This document shows positions 42,239 to 53,421 of a stretch of DNA of 64,000 bases, piece by piece. Location of the stretch: NCBI GenBank assembly GCA_011503125.2, contig WWBZ02000011.1, forward strand, positions 186,001 to 250,000, in the 5' to 3' direction. Source of the DNA: Botryosphaeria dothidea. Taxonomy: Eukaryota; Ascomycota; Dothideomycetes; Botryosphaeriales; Botryosphaeriaceae. Each line of letters starts with the position of its first letter. The stretch's first letter is position 1. Below the pieces are notes generated by a model, which was not told where the DNA came from, did no database searches, and saw only the letters and a program-made list of their open reading frames with translations. The translations under genes were made by a program, and so were the position numbers.

Positions 42239-44314
42239 TCAATGCTCGCAGAAATTAACCTCATCGAACACGGCGCTGTCAACTCGATCCACATTCGCCG
42301 TTCGCTCGATCATCAGTTCCTCCCTGAGCTGCTTTGCCTCCTCCATACCCATCGGCCAATCATTTGCACTTAGGGTGATCATCTCCGTGAGCTCCGTTGG
42401 AAGATCACCGATCTTCCCATTTACAATCTCCTCAGCCCACCAGTCATTACGCTGCGGTGGGACATTTGCTGTCGAGATGATTCGCTGATGCGGGTCAACG
42501 AGGAACAGGGCAAGGATCTTACGATGACCTGGCCTGGAGCGGTCCTCTAGGCTGAACTGCTGGACGCGGTGCTGCAGGACGTTTGGAAAAGCAATCAGGC
42601 GGCCTTCCTGTGTCAAGACGCGGCCGACGTTTTGAACAGAAGCCCTACACTGCCTAATGTCGTAGAGAAACTCGACGCCGCCGTAATCGTTCTACATGCC
42701 GTCAGTCAGCGAGGGCAGTGCAGTAGGAAGCGTCCGCTTATACCTGCCACTCTGCCTTCTGGGTCAAATCCTCGGTATCGGCATTCTGCCGGAATCCTAG
42801 GTAGCTATCGGTGACGTTGTCGCAGTCGTAGTAGTAGATGGCAGTCGCGCAGATCCATTCGTTTAGCATACCCTCGACGTGCCATGACCCGCCGGGGTAG
42901 TCGGGCTTGTCGGGCATGAGGTGGATGTTCGCGAGCTTGAAGATGACCTGGAGGCCTTCCGAGCCGAACTGTTGGCGGAGGTTGGCTTTGCATTCCTTGA
43001 AAACATTCTTGCTGTCGTCCTGACCGTACGGTTTGGGACTCGGAAGTATGAGCTCGCGGTTCGAGTCTAATTTTTCTTCGTCATCGTCGTCGTCGTCTTC
43101 GTCTTCGTCTTCGTCTTCGTCGTCGTCTTCGTCTTCGTCTTCGTCTTCGTCGTCGTCCTCGTCTTCGTCTTCGTCCTCGTCCTCGTCGTCGTCTTCGTCT
43201 TCGTCTTCGTCTTCGTCTTCGTCTTCGTCTTCGTCCTCGTCTTCGTCTTCGTCCTCGTCCTCGTCGTTGTCATCGTCTTCGTGATGATAGATATAGTAGG
43301 GATCATCAAGAAGCACGCGTAGGTACGTGGCGGGCCTGCTATCCGTCCCCGTATATCCCAAAATCTCCTCCCACAGCGGGATGGCAGCATCCATAACGCG
43401 CTCAACGAGAGAGTACAAAGCCCTGTGTCTACCGGGATGCAAGTTGTTAACATAGCTCGCAATGCGCGCCTTCCCCTCATCCGTGAAAGCCACCTCGCAC
43501 GGCAGCCACTGGAAGTGATTGGACCACAGCGGCTTGTCCCAGTAGCGGCACACGTTGTTCATGGAGCCCCAGATCTTCTCGACCCACGGGCGCGGCACCG
43601 CCTCGCCGCAGCCAGCGGCCGCCAGGCAATCTTCCAAGCCGAGCGTGTGGCCGTCCACGAGGATGCACGAGCGGCCGTAGACGAACGGGAACAGCGACGG
43701 GTGCACCAGGTCCAGCACCTGCCCGTCCGAGCCCGGGTGCCAGTCCCTCCGCGCGTCCGGCACGGCGTCCTCGAGCAGCTCCGCCACCGCGCGCGCGAGC
43801 TCCTGCCGCAGGCCGGGCGGGACGGCGACGTCGGACTTGGCCACGGCGGCGGCGGTGTCGAGCACGCGGACGAAGCGCTTCTCGGCGAAGACGGCGGCCT
43901 TGTCGCGGAGCTCGGCGATGCACTGGCGCAGAGGGAGGAACGTCAGCCGTGTGGGTCTTCCCTTCGAGAAATACACCTCCGCAATGCTGTACGCACGAAG
44001 TCGAACATGGCGTCGTCGAAGCCCTGCCGCGTGGTGAAGGTGCGGTGGGACCACGACTGCAGCGGCGGCGGCGCGTACACGGCCTCGGCGCGCCACCGCG
44101 CGACGATTGCGTCGTCGAAGACCTTGCGCTCCCAGCCGGGCTTGTCGGTGAGGGCGTTCATGACGGCGAGCATGCTGCGCTCGCGCTCCGTCGCCGGCTG
44201 CGGGCTCCAGCCGAGCACGGCGCTGCAGAAGGTCGGCCCGTCCGGCCTGTGGTTGATGGGACGGCCAACGCCGGGCCGCTGCAGCCGCTGCTTGCCGTCG
44301 GTGGCAGTGTGCAT
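42239..44314 (-). CDS. DUF4246 protein with long Asp/Glu tract
   Basis: Three exons (44314-43997, 43922-42744, 42691-42239) give 649 residues. The N-terminal part (SMLAVMNALTDKPGWERKVF) and the C-terminal part (KLANIHLMPDKPDYPGGSWHVEGM) match the fungal DUF4246 family. The second block has WHVEG, and a later histidine sits in VLQHRVQ, followed by an arginine-containing strand. This H-x-E...H arrangement would fit a 2-oxoglutarate/Fe(II) dioxygenase fold (inference). Between them lies an acidic tract of about 70 Asp/Glu residues coded by a trinucleotide repeat (43073-43283). Relatives usually have a shorter linker here, so this looks like repeat expansion. Length otherwise normal; no break seen. 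Confidence 0.85.
43073..43283. repeat. Trinucleotide (GAY/GAR) microsatellite in the DUF4246 gene
   Basis: About 210 bp of TCG/TCT/TCC-type triplets on the plus strand, coding only Asp and Glu (GAC, GAT, GAA, GAG) on the minus strand, with a single Asn near one end. The repeat length is a multiple of three and the frame is kept. It is expected to vary between strains. Confidence 0.9.
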
Positions 44315-45377
44315 TTCGTGGTTGAGGGAGAGCGGTGGTTTGTGGGCTGTATTGGTGCACTCTTTATAGTGACGGGCTCGGGCTTCTTAGCGATGCTGAA
44401 CGGTCGTGCGCTAGGCAGCGCTCGTATCTGTTAGCACTAGTCGCCCACCTATACACTTAGGCTCTAGACTCCGAAAAGTTTTCCTGCACGGGGGAAAGAA
44501 CGCTGCTGGAGCCTGATCGCAGACCCATCCAGAAGGGATTCCGGCGGTGGCGGCCTAAATCTCCGAGACACTCGATCCAAACGTCTTCTGATGCAGGGAC
44601 AATCTCGGATAAGGGCGTGATTATTTGGTAGGCATGGTGAAGGAAGGTAGTCATGCACTCGAGGGACTCCGGAAGCTGGTGATGCAGAAGCTCCACGCCA
44701 GAATGAATGCCGTGCTTCGTTGTTTACCGCCTTGGATGCGCTTGGGCTCAGCCATTGCAACCCCGCCATATAATATTTGTCAACCACTACGCCCATAACT
44801 GTTCAGTCACTGCGGTTGATCATTGTGATGAACTGCCTGATCAAAGAGACAAAGTTTGCGAGATAGAAACGGAAGACCCATACAAAAAGCCCCAGATCAC
44901 AAATACAAACAAAAAAAAAACTATAATAGATGATCTGGGAGATCATTTGATCCGCCAATTCAATCCATGCAGAGCTCACTGACTGTAAGCCAGATTAATC
45001 CTTACAAAGCTCGGTGCTCCTGACCATGGGGTGGTTGCACAGGATGTCAGTGCCTGAGAATCTTGCAGATCGTTGAATGCGACCAATGGGCAGATAAAGC
45101 CAAAATATCTCAACGATGCGTGCCTGGCTATGGTTCAGTCAATTTCATAGGACTTCTGTCTGCTGCGGCGGCCCAAAAGAAGTCCGGGAAGTATCTTGGC
45201 ACGAATTCTGGGCTATTCTATTGGTTGCAAGCGGACGCGCCAGCTCGTGGTGTCATCTTTTGAATGCCGACAGCCCACTCCTCCCGTCTGCCTTGCCACT
45301 CCACAATTCCCTCGCCCACCCGCGACTTTAGATTTCCTGCGATCGCAATCTACATCTTCACACGACCAACTTCCACC
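44315..45377. other. Intergenic, no gene seen
   Basis: About 1.1 kb between the DUF4246 gene and the first LPGE-type gene. Short frames only; no repeat or RNA recognised. Confidence 0.4.
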
Positions 45378-46404
45378 ATGGATGTCAAGAGAAGCATAGA
45401 TGCTCTGAAACATGAGGAGTCTGGTACGGTTCATGAAAAGGTATTTAATCCACTCGAAGCAATGAACTCCCCGTCTTAGCTAACGCGTCATAGTATTAGA
45501 TTCAGCGCAACGACATGTCCCAGAAGAAGCTCAAGCTGAACACTGGCAAGGCCGAAAACGTCTCCGAGAGCCAGATGGAAGTTTCTCTTCATCTCAAAAA
45601 GGTACGCTACACTTGTCTGTATCTTTGTGTATCGCTTTCTCACAGAAAACACAGCAGGACATCAGCAACCCCAACGAAAATCTGACTCCAGACTTGGACC
45701 GATCTATCTTCCGCTGGAATGATCTCCCCGGAGAGATCAAGAATACGATCTACGGCTACAGCTTGAGCGTCGGCGGCCCATTCGAAATCAAGGCGCGCAA
45801 GGGCCGCAAGGGCAGATGGCACAACTACAAGGCCGTCCACTCTGGGCACTCCCCATTCAACCCGAACTTGGTGTTGCTCAATAAGAAGGCCAAAAATGAA
45901 GCAACGCCACTCCTCTACCGTGGCAAGCACTACCAATTCGTTGATAACAATGCTTTCATAGCATTCTTCCACCGGCTGAGGATCAAGTACTTCAAGTACA
46001 TTGAGCACATCGCACTGCCCAAGGCCAGAACGAGAAGGGAGGAGAGCGACGTGCGGGCCGCTAACCGGATGCTGGCACGTTGTGGTCCAACGCTCAAGTC
46101 CATCACGTTCAATATTGGTTGGGAGCGGTTAGAGGGACGGGGCACGCAGGGCCCTGTTGAAGATCTACTAGTGTTCGTTTCCCACCTCGCGAAGCCCGTG
46201 ATCAAGGCTTTGGGCAGGACCTGGCAACAGCGTGATGCTCCCGTTGTGAGGCTCTCCGACGGCTGTATTTCTGAACTAGTTCGTTGGAAACTGGATGGCG
46301 ACTGTCCGGACAATGCGGATGTTCAGAAGACCGCGGAGGAGATGCAATATCAGGTCTGCAAGCTTCTCCTGAGTGTCTGTGAACCTGGAGGACGCTCTTT
46401 GTAA
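45378..46404 (+). CDS. LPGE-IKN-IY (F-box/2EXR-like) fungal protein, copy 1
   Basis: Three exons (45378-45440, 45500-45601, 45646-46404) give 307 residues. A short basic and charged N-terminus is followed by FRWNDLPGEIKNTIYGYSL, the start of an F-box-like or 2EXR-like helical motif common in fungi, then LVLLNKKAKNEATPLLYRG and a leucine-rich remainder. Such proteins are abundant and mostly uncharacterised; some F-box members recruit substrates to SCF ubiquitin ligases. It is the first of three related genes on this strand (next at 47389 and 48608) with the same order of motifs but low overall similarity, which implies old tandem duplication. Confidence 0.75.
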
Positions 46405-46707
46405 GATCGACAGGCATCTCGTACGTAGTCATTCCTTTTAGCGGCGGTTCCATCTTGTCTTTTTATTACCTTTAGCTTCGTTGCGTGCAAGTCATCCTGG
46501 CGGGCACCCAACTGAACCATCCCATTGAGGGGGCATCTTATATGTATTATGGCATTCTGGGAAGATGTTCTTGTAGTTGTTTTCCGGACAGCGAAGTAAG
46601 TGAAGAGAGGCCGCACTGACCACATTGTCACTTCTTCTGCGCCGACAGTCAACTTCCTCCCTCTACGCCACATCCACATCTCCCTTTCATATACTGCTGG
46701 GGTAATT

Positions 46708-46965
46708 ATGTCCGACTTCTCCATGTCCGATCCGGATAGGGCTGCGTTGGCGTTCGTGCTTGCCGGGGTTGAGCATGTGCTGATGGCGTTCGGCAAGACG
46801 AATGCGGAGCGCCGTACCGGAATCGACAGGACGGTCAGGCTGTGCTACGAGCTGAAGGACAACCACAAGGCGAAGCGTCGCAGGCCCACCAACCTCGCGG
46901 TGGAGCAGAGGCAGGAGGTGGTTGAGAAGAAGTTCAAGGAGGCGCTGAAGAAGCTGTTCTGGTGA
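46708..46965 (+). CDS. Small hypothetical protein (85 residues)
   Basis: A single-exon frame from ATG at 46708. The protein starts MSDFSMSDPDRAALAFVLAG, has a basic central patch (KAKRRRP) and a C-terminal amphipathic Lys/Glu helix (KKFKEALKKLF). It resembles no family I know, but the composition looks protein-like and there is a clear stop. It lies between two LPGE-type genes and upstream of an inverted repeat. Confidence 0.45.
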   Translation: MSDFSMSDPDRAALAFVLAGVEHVLMAFGKTNAERRTGIDRTVRLCYELKDNHKAKRRRPTNLAVEQRQEVVEKKFKEALKKLFW

Positions 46966-47087
46966 AGGGAGTTTTGGGCGGCACGGTACGCAGTGCGGAT
47001 AGCTCCTCGTGAGCGAGAAAGCTGTAGAATATCTCATTACATTTCCCCTTCTGTCCCGTGTCTTTCCGCTCAAAAATTTTCTTTTCC

Positions 47088-47172
47088 ATGGGGAGTGGAA
47101 GCATTCATCCGGACGTAAATGTTACGCATTTCTAGTGACAAAGCCATCCGGATGATTGCTTCCACTCCCCAT
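47088..47172. repeat. 26-bp inverted repeat with 33-bp spacer
   Basis: Left arm 47088-47113 (ATGGGGAGTGGAAGCATTCA then TCCGGA) and right arm 47147-47172 pair with one mismatch over 26 bp, enough for a strong hairpin. It may be a small foldback element, or a terminator/3'-end structure of the 46708 gene. No target duplication is evident. Confidence 0.7.
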
Positions 47173-47388
47173 CATCATGTCGTATATGATCTTTTAGTAA
47201 TTCATGGTGGCTCACGCAGTTTCACCATGTCTGAGGCAAGACAGCACAAGCCTGCAGGTCTCTGATGTGAAATTACTCTATCTAGTTTAGCGTCCTCGCT
47301 TGCAACCAACCACATCGCAGCCGCTTTCGTCCTTGTACAACTCAATTGCCAACCCCTCCCTCTCCACGCGCACACACACACACACACC

Positions 47389-48230
47389 ATGGAGCCCCCC
47401 TATGAGAAGCAGAAGTTCGAGCCTGCTCACGAAATGGACAAGGACGACGTTAGTATCCCACCAGATCGCCAAGTATTTGCCGCTTACTACACCCACCACT
47501 GCACCAGACCCACGCCCAAACCACGCCCGTCCAAGCCAGCGCCTTCCGCTTCAATGACCTGCCCGGCGAACTCAAGAACCGCATGTACGTCAAGCCCCTC
47601 TCTGGAGGACAAACAAAAGCTAACAACGGCGGCCATTCCAGCTACCACTTCGCCCTCCGCGCGCCGCACCCCATTGTCATCACCTCCGACGCCGCCGACG
47701 CGACCACGCCGTACGTCGTCCAACACCCCCGCCCGAACGGCCCCAACCTGGCCCTCCTCCTCGCCAGCAAAGCCACGCACACCGAAGGCGCGCCCATCAT
47801 GTACCAGAGCCCCTTCTGGTTCGACGACGTGCACGTGATGCACAACTTCCTGGCCGCGCGCACGGCGGCGCAGCGGCGCTGGCTCGAGCGCGTGCAGGTG
47901 TGCGTGCACCGGGAGAGTTTCGCCTGCTGGCCCGCCTTCGACCTGCTGGTGGGCACGGGCCTGCGCGCGTTCGTCGTGCACTGGATGCCCGAGCGCACGG
48001 CGTTCCGGCACGTGAGGGCGTTCTACGCGATGGCGGGCGCGTGGTTGACGGATCTGGGTCCGGAGGGGGTGAGCGCGGTTGTGCGGTTGGGAGATCAGGG
48101 GGACGTGCGGGGCCTGGGCCGGTGCCTCAAGGGGTACAAGGGCAAGAGGGAGATCAAGCTTGCGGAGGTGGAGAAGGCGTTCTTGAAGACGATGAGGTAT
48201 TGGGTGAGGCAGGAGGCGCGCGCCTCGTAG
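47389..48230 (+). CDS. LPGE-LKN-IY (F-box/2EXR-like) fungal protein, copy 2
   Basis: Three exons (47389-47448, 47508-47584, 47642-48230) give 241 residues. The motif FRFNDLPGELKNRIYHFAL is assembled across the second intron, followed by LALLLASKATHTEGAPIMYQ, the same position-specific pattern as in copies 1 and 3. The C-terminal half is Arg-rich without known domain. A CA-repeat directly precedes the ATG. Function unknown; the tandem arrangement suggests family expansion. Confidence 0.75.
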
Positions 48231-48607
48231 AGGAGCGTCTGTGCGGGCATTCATGAACACTCACAAGTTGACGGTTGAGCGTGCGTAAGGCTCAGAACCC
48301 TCTAGTAGACGAGAACAGCGTGGCAGGTTTTGAGGAACTTCAACATAGATTTCTCCATTCAGTGCGGAGGTTTCTTTGTTCACACTCATATCGAGACGGG
48401 TCACGGGTGCTGCGGTGTTAGTTCAACATTCGAAAGTGAATCAACAATGCCTTGACAATGATAACACACTGCGGCCTTGGCTGGTTAGCAACGCTACAAT
48501 GTTTTCAGGCTCCTATAAAATTCCATCCACCTGCCAACTGTTCCCACATCTTCCACTCTACTCTTCATCCTCGAGCATCGACTTCCGGCTCCATCCACAC
48601 TAACTCC

Positions 48608-49597
48608 ATGGAACCGTACGATCACAATCACGACACAAGAGAGGTTCCCACAAACCTCAAGATGATGATCAAGACGGCGCTCCTCTCTCCAACGGAAGCC
48701 ATGCAGAGGGTAATCGAAGCCCTCTTTCGCTACCTCGACGCCACGCCTCCCATATCTATGACCCGGCAGAGAATAGGATGGGACGACCTCCCAGGCGACC
48801 TCCCAGGAGAGATGGACGCCACGCCTCCCATATCTATGGCCCGGCAGAGAATAGGATGGGACGACCTCCCAGGAGAGATGAAGAACCAGATCTACTCGCA
48901 TGCACTCTCGGGGAAAAATCCCATCTATCTCCGCGTCAACTACGTGACCCGCGACAGAGTCCAGCGCTACAAAAACCGCAAAGACCCTGACGCGCAGGTC
49001 CCCTCGTTGCTCCTCGTCAACAGGAAGACGTACCTAGAAGGCGGCCCCATCCTCTTCCGCAACCACATCGAGTTCGAAAACCCCCGGACGCTGCAGCTCT
49101 TCGTCGCGCGCACGCGGCCCTCGCGCCTCGCATGGCTGCACACCATCACGCTGCACTTCGACCCCGACGACAACAGGGGCAGCAACTTGTGGCTCTCTCG
49201 CGGCGGGGAGCACGCCAACGCCGGCTTCCGCTTCTTCCTCGCGGCGACCGGCCTCCGCAAGGTCGTCGTCGACGTGGCCGAGCCGTTCCTGCTCCACAAC
49301 CACTACCGGAGCAGCCGGTTGCCCCGCGCGCTGGAGAAGTTCCTCGGGCACGGCTGGCTGCGCAGCCTCGGGCGCGACGGGGACGAGCGCGTCGCCAGGA
49401 TCGGCGCGCTGTTCTGCCTCGAGCCGTCCGACGAGTGTTTTCTGGGCAGCGTGTGGCGGAGAGAGCACTGCGTGTCGGCGCCGCCGGAGGTCGTGGATTA
49501 CATCCAGAACGCGTTTCGTCGACTGCTCCAGAAGCTTTCCGATCCGCATTTTGAGGATCCCGATTACCGTTGGGATGTCGCCAATTGGCTGGGGTAG
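48608..49597 (+). CDS. LPGE-MKN-IY (F-box/2EXR-like) fungal protein, copy 3, with internal duplication
   Basis: A single exon of 329 residues. The core motif WDDLPGEMKNQIYSHAL is preceded by a nearly identical extra copy of the motif start, from a direct DNA duplication at 48737-48880, so the protein carries ISMxRQRIGWDDLPG twice. Downstream, LLLVNRKTYLEGGPILFRN matches the second conserved block of the family. No signal peptide or membrane segment. Unlike copies 1 and 2 it has no intron. Confidence 0.78.
   Translation: MEPYDHNHDTREVPTNLKMMIKTALLSPTEAMQRVIEALFRYLDATPPISMTRQRIGWDDLPGDLPGEMDATPPISMARQRIGWDDLPGEMKNQIYSHALSGKNPIYLRVNYVTRDRVQRYKNRKDPDAQVPSLLLVNRKTYLEGGPILFRNHIEFENPRTLQLFVARTRPSRLAWLHTITLHFDPDDNRGSNLWLSRGGEHANAGFRFFLAATGLRKVVVDVAEPFLLHNHYRSSRLPRALEKFLGHGWLRSLGRDGDERVARIGALFCLEPSDECFLGSVWRREHCVSAPPEVVDYIQNAFRRLLQKLSDPHFEDPDYRWDVANWLG
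48737..48880 (+). repeat. In-frame tandem duplication (78 + 66 bp)
   Basis: Units 48737-48814 and 48815-48880 are almost identical (one substitution, ACCCGG versus GCCCGG). The first unit holds 12 extra bases because GACCTCCCAGG is itself repeated. Near identity indicates a recent event. The frame is kept and the F-box-like motif start is doubled. Confidence 0.9.
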
Positions 49598-49879
49598 AGT
49601 AACTATGGGGGATGGGGATGAGGGCAGATGGGCAGGTGTTAACAGTTGAAATAGATTTCCCCACGGTTCTATTCACAGTCGGCGTTTAGCGTTTCATTGG
49701 AGGAAGCGCGTCTGGACGTTATGCTACGCGCTGTGGTTCTTTCAGGATAGTACAATCTAGAGTGATGAAATATTGATGTAATGGTCCTTTTTCAGTAACT
49801 GCATGTGTTTGTGAACCCCTGCCACTCTTCCAACCCCGCAATATTGATGTCCTTTTCGTATGTCTCGCCTTTCCGTCTT

Positions 49880-51119
49880 TCAGTCAAGCCGGCCCTCGTT
49901 CCGTTCGCCTGACAACTTCCCGCTCGGGAGTCTGCGCCGCCTGTCCTGCGGATTCTCCGGATTCACATACGCCCCTTGCTCACTTGTCTGCCCGTTCGTT
50001 TCTTCCGGCGCACCCGTCCCCAGTGGAGTCACAGGATTCTCCTCGCCGGCCTGGCTGGACTCCTCAACCACGTCCGCCGGCGGGTCTGGAAGGTCCCGTT
50101 GGCTAACCGTTGAGACACCTGAGTTCCGATATGGCGTTGGAGAGGGAGGAGAGGGAGGCGCTTGCGATCGTGCACTCACTTCAACGGGGCTGGAAGGGCC
50201 AATTGGGCCTGGGGGAGGGCGGGGCGCAGTGCCGTCACCTGGCGGCGGGGACCGTCTGGAACTGCGCCGTGATGAACCATGCCGCGATGTGGACTCTCTG
50301 CGCCTTTGCCTTGAGTCTTCCGCTACCTGGTCGTCGATGATATCGGAAAATACACGCACACTCTCCTGAAGCTGCTCTGACAGGTGCAACGTCTCAGGGA
50401 GGAGGTTCCGCTGGCGCACTTCCCGGGTGGCGAGCTTGCATGAGCATCGCGCCGCTTTGACTTCGTGCTTGAGCGCTCTCCTGTGGTACGATTTAGAAGA
50501 ACTCTGTGATGTAAACATCCTGCACATGCACTTACGCACGATCTCTCGCTCTTTCGTACTCAAGCTCCAACCGGGTAAGCTCCTCCTGGAAGCCAGGGTG
50601 ATGCTCTTGGAGATATTCTTGTTGCAGCCTTTCAATCGCGTCCCATAATCTCTTGAGTTCCGCCAGCACAGCGCTCAACCCCGCCGAGCTTACGAAAGCC
50701 ATGATCGACATCTTCACTTGGTTGAACTGGACGCACAGCGCCAACACTTCCTTCTTCCTGAGATACCACCGGAACTTGGTGATCCTCCGCTGCCAGCCAG
50801 ACTGCAGCTGCTTGCTGTCGTGGAAACCGACTTCCCGCAGAAGTTCTTCCATCGTGTCGATGAGACGCCATCCTTGCTTGAGAACGGGGGACCGCAAGCG
50901 GGAATTATTGGCCAGCTGCGCCCTTTGCGCATGGCGTGAGGACACCACCTGATCGAAATTCATGAGCAGGTGGCTGAACGTGGTGAGTTCCATTTGGGTA
51001 GTGTATGCGTCGCGGTCTGCGATGCGCATTGTGCGGATACAGCGCCCCAACTCTTTGCTGACGGAGCCGATGGCGCCGGCCAGGCCGACCACAGCACCGA
51101 CTGTGCCGACAATTTCCAT
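49880..51119 (-). CDS. Protein with NACHT-associated N-terminal-like domain and disordered tail
   Basis: Two exons (51119-50536, 50480-49880) give 394 residues. It starts MEIVGTVGAVVGLAGAIGSV, followed by a helical stretch with LTTFSHLLMNFDQVV and an amphipathic region ending in a coiled-coil-like Glu/Leu/Arg helix, as in the N-terminal domains that precede NACHT NTPases in fungal NLRs. The C-terminal half is Pro/Ser/Arg-rich and probably disordered. No NTPase follows, so it could be a stand-alone signalling partner or simply a membrane-linked protein of unknown role. A T-rich run lies just upstream of the ATG. Confidence 0.65.
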
Positions 51120-52319
51120 TGAAAGAAGAGTGTGTGTTTTTTTTTTTTTTTTTTTCAGCGGAGAGCCGATGTGGGCTCTGGGCTGAACAAGGCGACCCTT
51201 TATGTTTGTCTGCCGCGCGAGGCTGGATTTCAGCCTGGCGATAGCATTCAAGCGCAGCAGGATCCGCACTGCCGCGCGGCGGAGAAGATACCGCATATTT
51301 GCGGTAGAGCAAGAGCATTGGTGGTAAAAACGGCGCAGCATGTGCTTGGCTGAATGGAGCATCTGCTTTGCAGACCCCATGTGCGGGCAGACGGTTGTTT
51401 GGTCGCGCAAGCGACGGGGGAGATGGGACCAACGTATCAGGTCCAAGCAACCCACTTGCTGCGGATGCATGGGCCGGAGTAATGCATGTGCATCTAACGG
51501 AAGATGGCACGATATCAAGTGCAAGTAAACATGGAGTTAAACAAGCCTTGCGGGCGAGAGCCCTCAAAAGTTTGATGGCTCGAAATTAATTGAAGAAACC
51601 GTGCTCGCGCAGGTATTCATCACATCTTAATAAGTTAAATCGATAACAAGTTTATTCTGTTCGGTCTTCGCCTCAAGAAAAATGCGGTCCAGTCCGTCTA
51701 GACAGCGGCCTGCAAAGCGCGTACCCAGCGTTGTTTCTTTTGGTACTCGTCGTGGTGTACAACCCCGCTTCTGTATTTCTTTTTAATTTGCCTTTGAAAA
51801 GAACTACTGCATCTCGACCTCGAACTACCTTATAAAGCTAGAACCCGATTCAAGCTTTCCCCGAATCAAATGATCGTTCGTGATGTGGGACAGTGGCTTA
51901 CCAGGGGTCCTTGTCAGTCTTTGCCGAGATGCTCGAATCCATGGTCGAGATTCTGCCATGTCTCACAAATTCGCTTTCATGACGAGAGACTTTTCGCGGG
52001 CCGCTCCTTTTCTATCCCTTCCGTGTAACACTATACTGGGCGCCTGAACTACACCATGTGGACACAAAGAGCACGATCACCAGTCAGAGAATAGTGCGAT
52101 GAGCGCTAGATGAGGCAGAAATATTGAAGGCGTTTCGGGCTTTCGAAGACCCACTAGGTCCACCATGAGGTGGTCTCATTTTATCTCTCACGGAACGGTT
52201 CTGAACGTGCCTGGAGCTGTATAAATAGTGCGTGAATTCGCTGAATTGAAGGATCATCAAGCAAACAACACTTGAGCACGATTTCGTGACTGCGAATTCC
52301 TCTTCACTCCTCTCCAATC
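51120..52319. promoter_or_regulatory. Intergenic with TATA box of the secreted protein gene
   Basis: No gene seen over 1.2 kb. A T21-like run lies at about 51136-51156. A good TATA box, TATAAATA at 52220-52227, sits 93 bp upstream of the start codon of the secreted protein gene. Confidence 0.5.
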
Positions 52320-53421
52320 ATGCTTTTCGTCGTTCTTCTCGCGACTGCTGGTATGGCAGCCGGCGCTGCCGTCGCCGGTCCTCAGATCACCGGTCCTCCC
52401 AGCGCAGCCGTCGTGCGCAAGCGCGCAGACATGACCGACTCGGCCTACCTATCTTCGGCTTCTTCGCTATGCGCACAGAACCACTGGGACTGCTGTCCCT
52501 TGACGACCGGACCGCTGCCCGTTCCAACGCCCGACACTGCTAGTTCCTTCGTGGCAAACCATTCCTATTCCAGTCTCGCCGCCGCCGCGACGATCCCAAC
52601 CGGCTACAGCAAAGCATTCACAAACGCGCATGGCAGCATCCAGCAGAGTTTCGGGTATCTTGGATTGACCCAACTGAGCGCCTACGATGCGGACTTGTGC
52701 GCCGACTTCTGCAACCAAGACTCGGGCTGCCGTGCCTTCAACATATACGTCGAGCGCGACCCCGTCCTCCGTCCCGCATACAGCGTGTGCACCGACCCTC
52801 CCTCTACCGGCAACATCGCATGCACGCGCTGGGGCTATCCGATCAACGGATCGAGCGCGACCAACGACGGCTCGTGGCAGGCGAGCTTCCGGGTCGCCAT
52901 CACCGCGTCGAACGGCTACAACAAGAACCTCGACGCACTCCCTCCCCAGACTATCCCCGACTTCACCGGACCCACCGTCATCAACAACCGCGCCATTCAG
53001 GATGACAGCTACTACCTGTTCGTGGACCACAGCGACCAGTCTGCGTTCGATCCTGCGCTCTGCGCTGCGGACTGCAAGCAGAACACGGCTTACAACAAAG
53101 CCCATGCCGTGAATGGAGTGTACACGGCTTGTGTAAGTAGACGTTCTACTGCATATTGGGAGGGCGCTGACAACAGACAGAACACGTTTAATGCGTACAT
53201 CCCTGTGAAGAACGGCGTGGCTGAAGGCACGCGTTGCGTCTTGTACAGCGAAATTGTATGCCCTACTCCGCCTCTCGCAGTGCTCATCATGCTCACATAT
53301 CCAGGTTTCCGACATCACCAACAAGGCTACAAACACTGGGGAGACACGGGGTAATGATGTGTATACCATTGGGGAGTCTGATGTCTACACTTTGACGACG
53401 CCGGACAATGGACAGCTGTAG
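52320..53421 (+). CDS. Secreted Cys-rich protein with PAN/apple-like segments
   Basis: Three exons (52320-53132, 53181-53255, 53305-53421) give 334 residues. A signal peptide (MLFVVLLATAGMAAGAAVAG) is followed by a KR site (VRKRAD) that could be cut by a Kex2-type protease. Two similar Cys-bearing segments, DADLCADFCNQDSGCRAFNIYV and DPALCAADCKQNTAYN...CNTFNAY, have the C-x3-C...C-xxF pattern of fungal PAN/apple-like modules. The second is completed only by splicing. Likely an extracellular or cell-surface protein that binds carbohydrate or protein. Fungal homologues are common and uncharacterised. Introns keep phase 0 throughout. Confidence 0.8.

Noticed and set aside
43033..43284. Plus-strand poly-Ser frame over the microsatellite
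   Set aside because: It is the complement of the Asp/Glu tract of the DUF4246 gene and has no other protein-like sequence.
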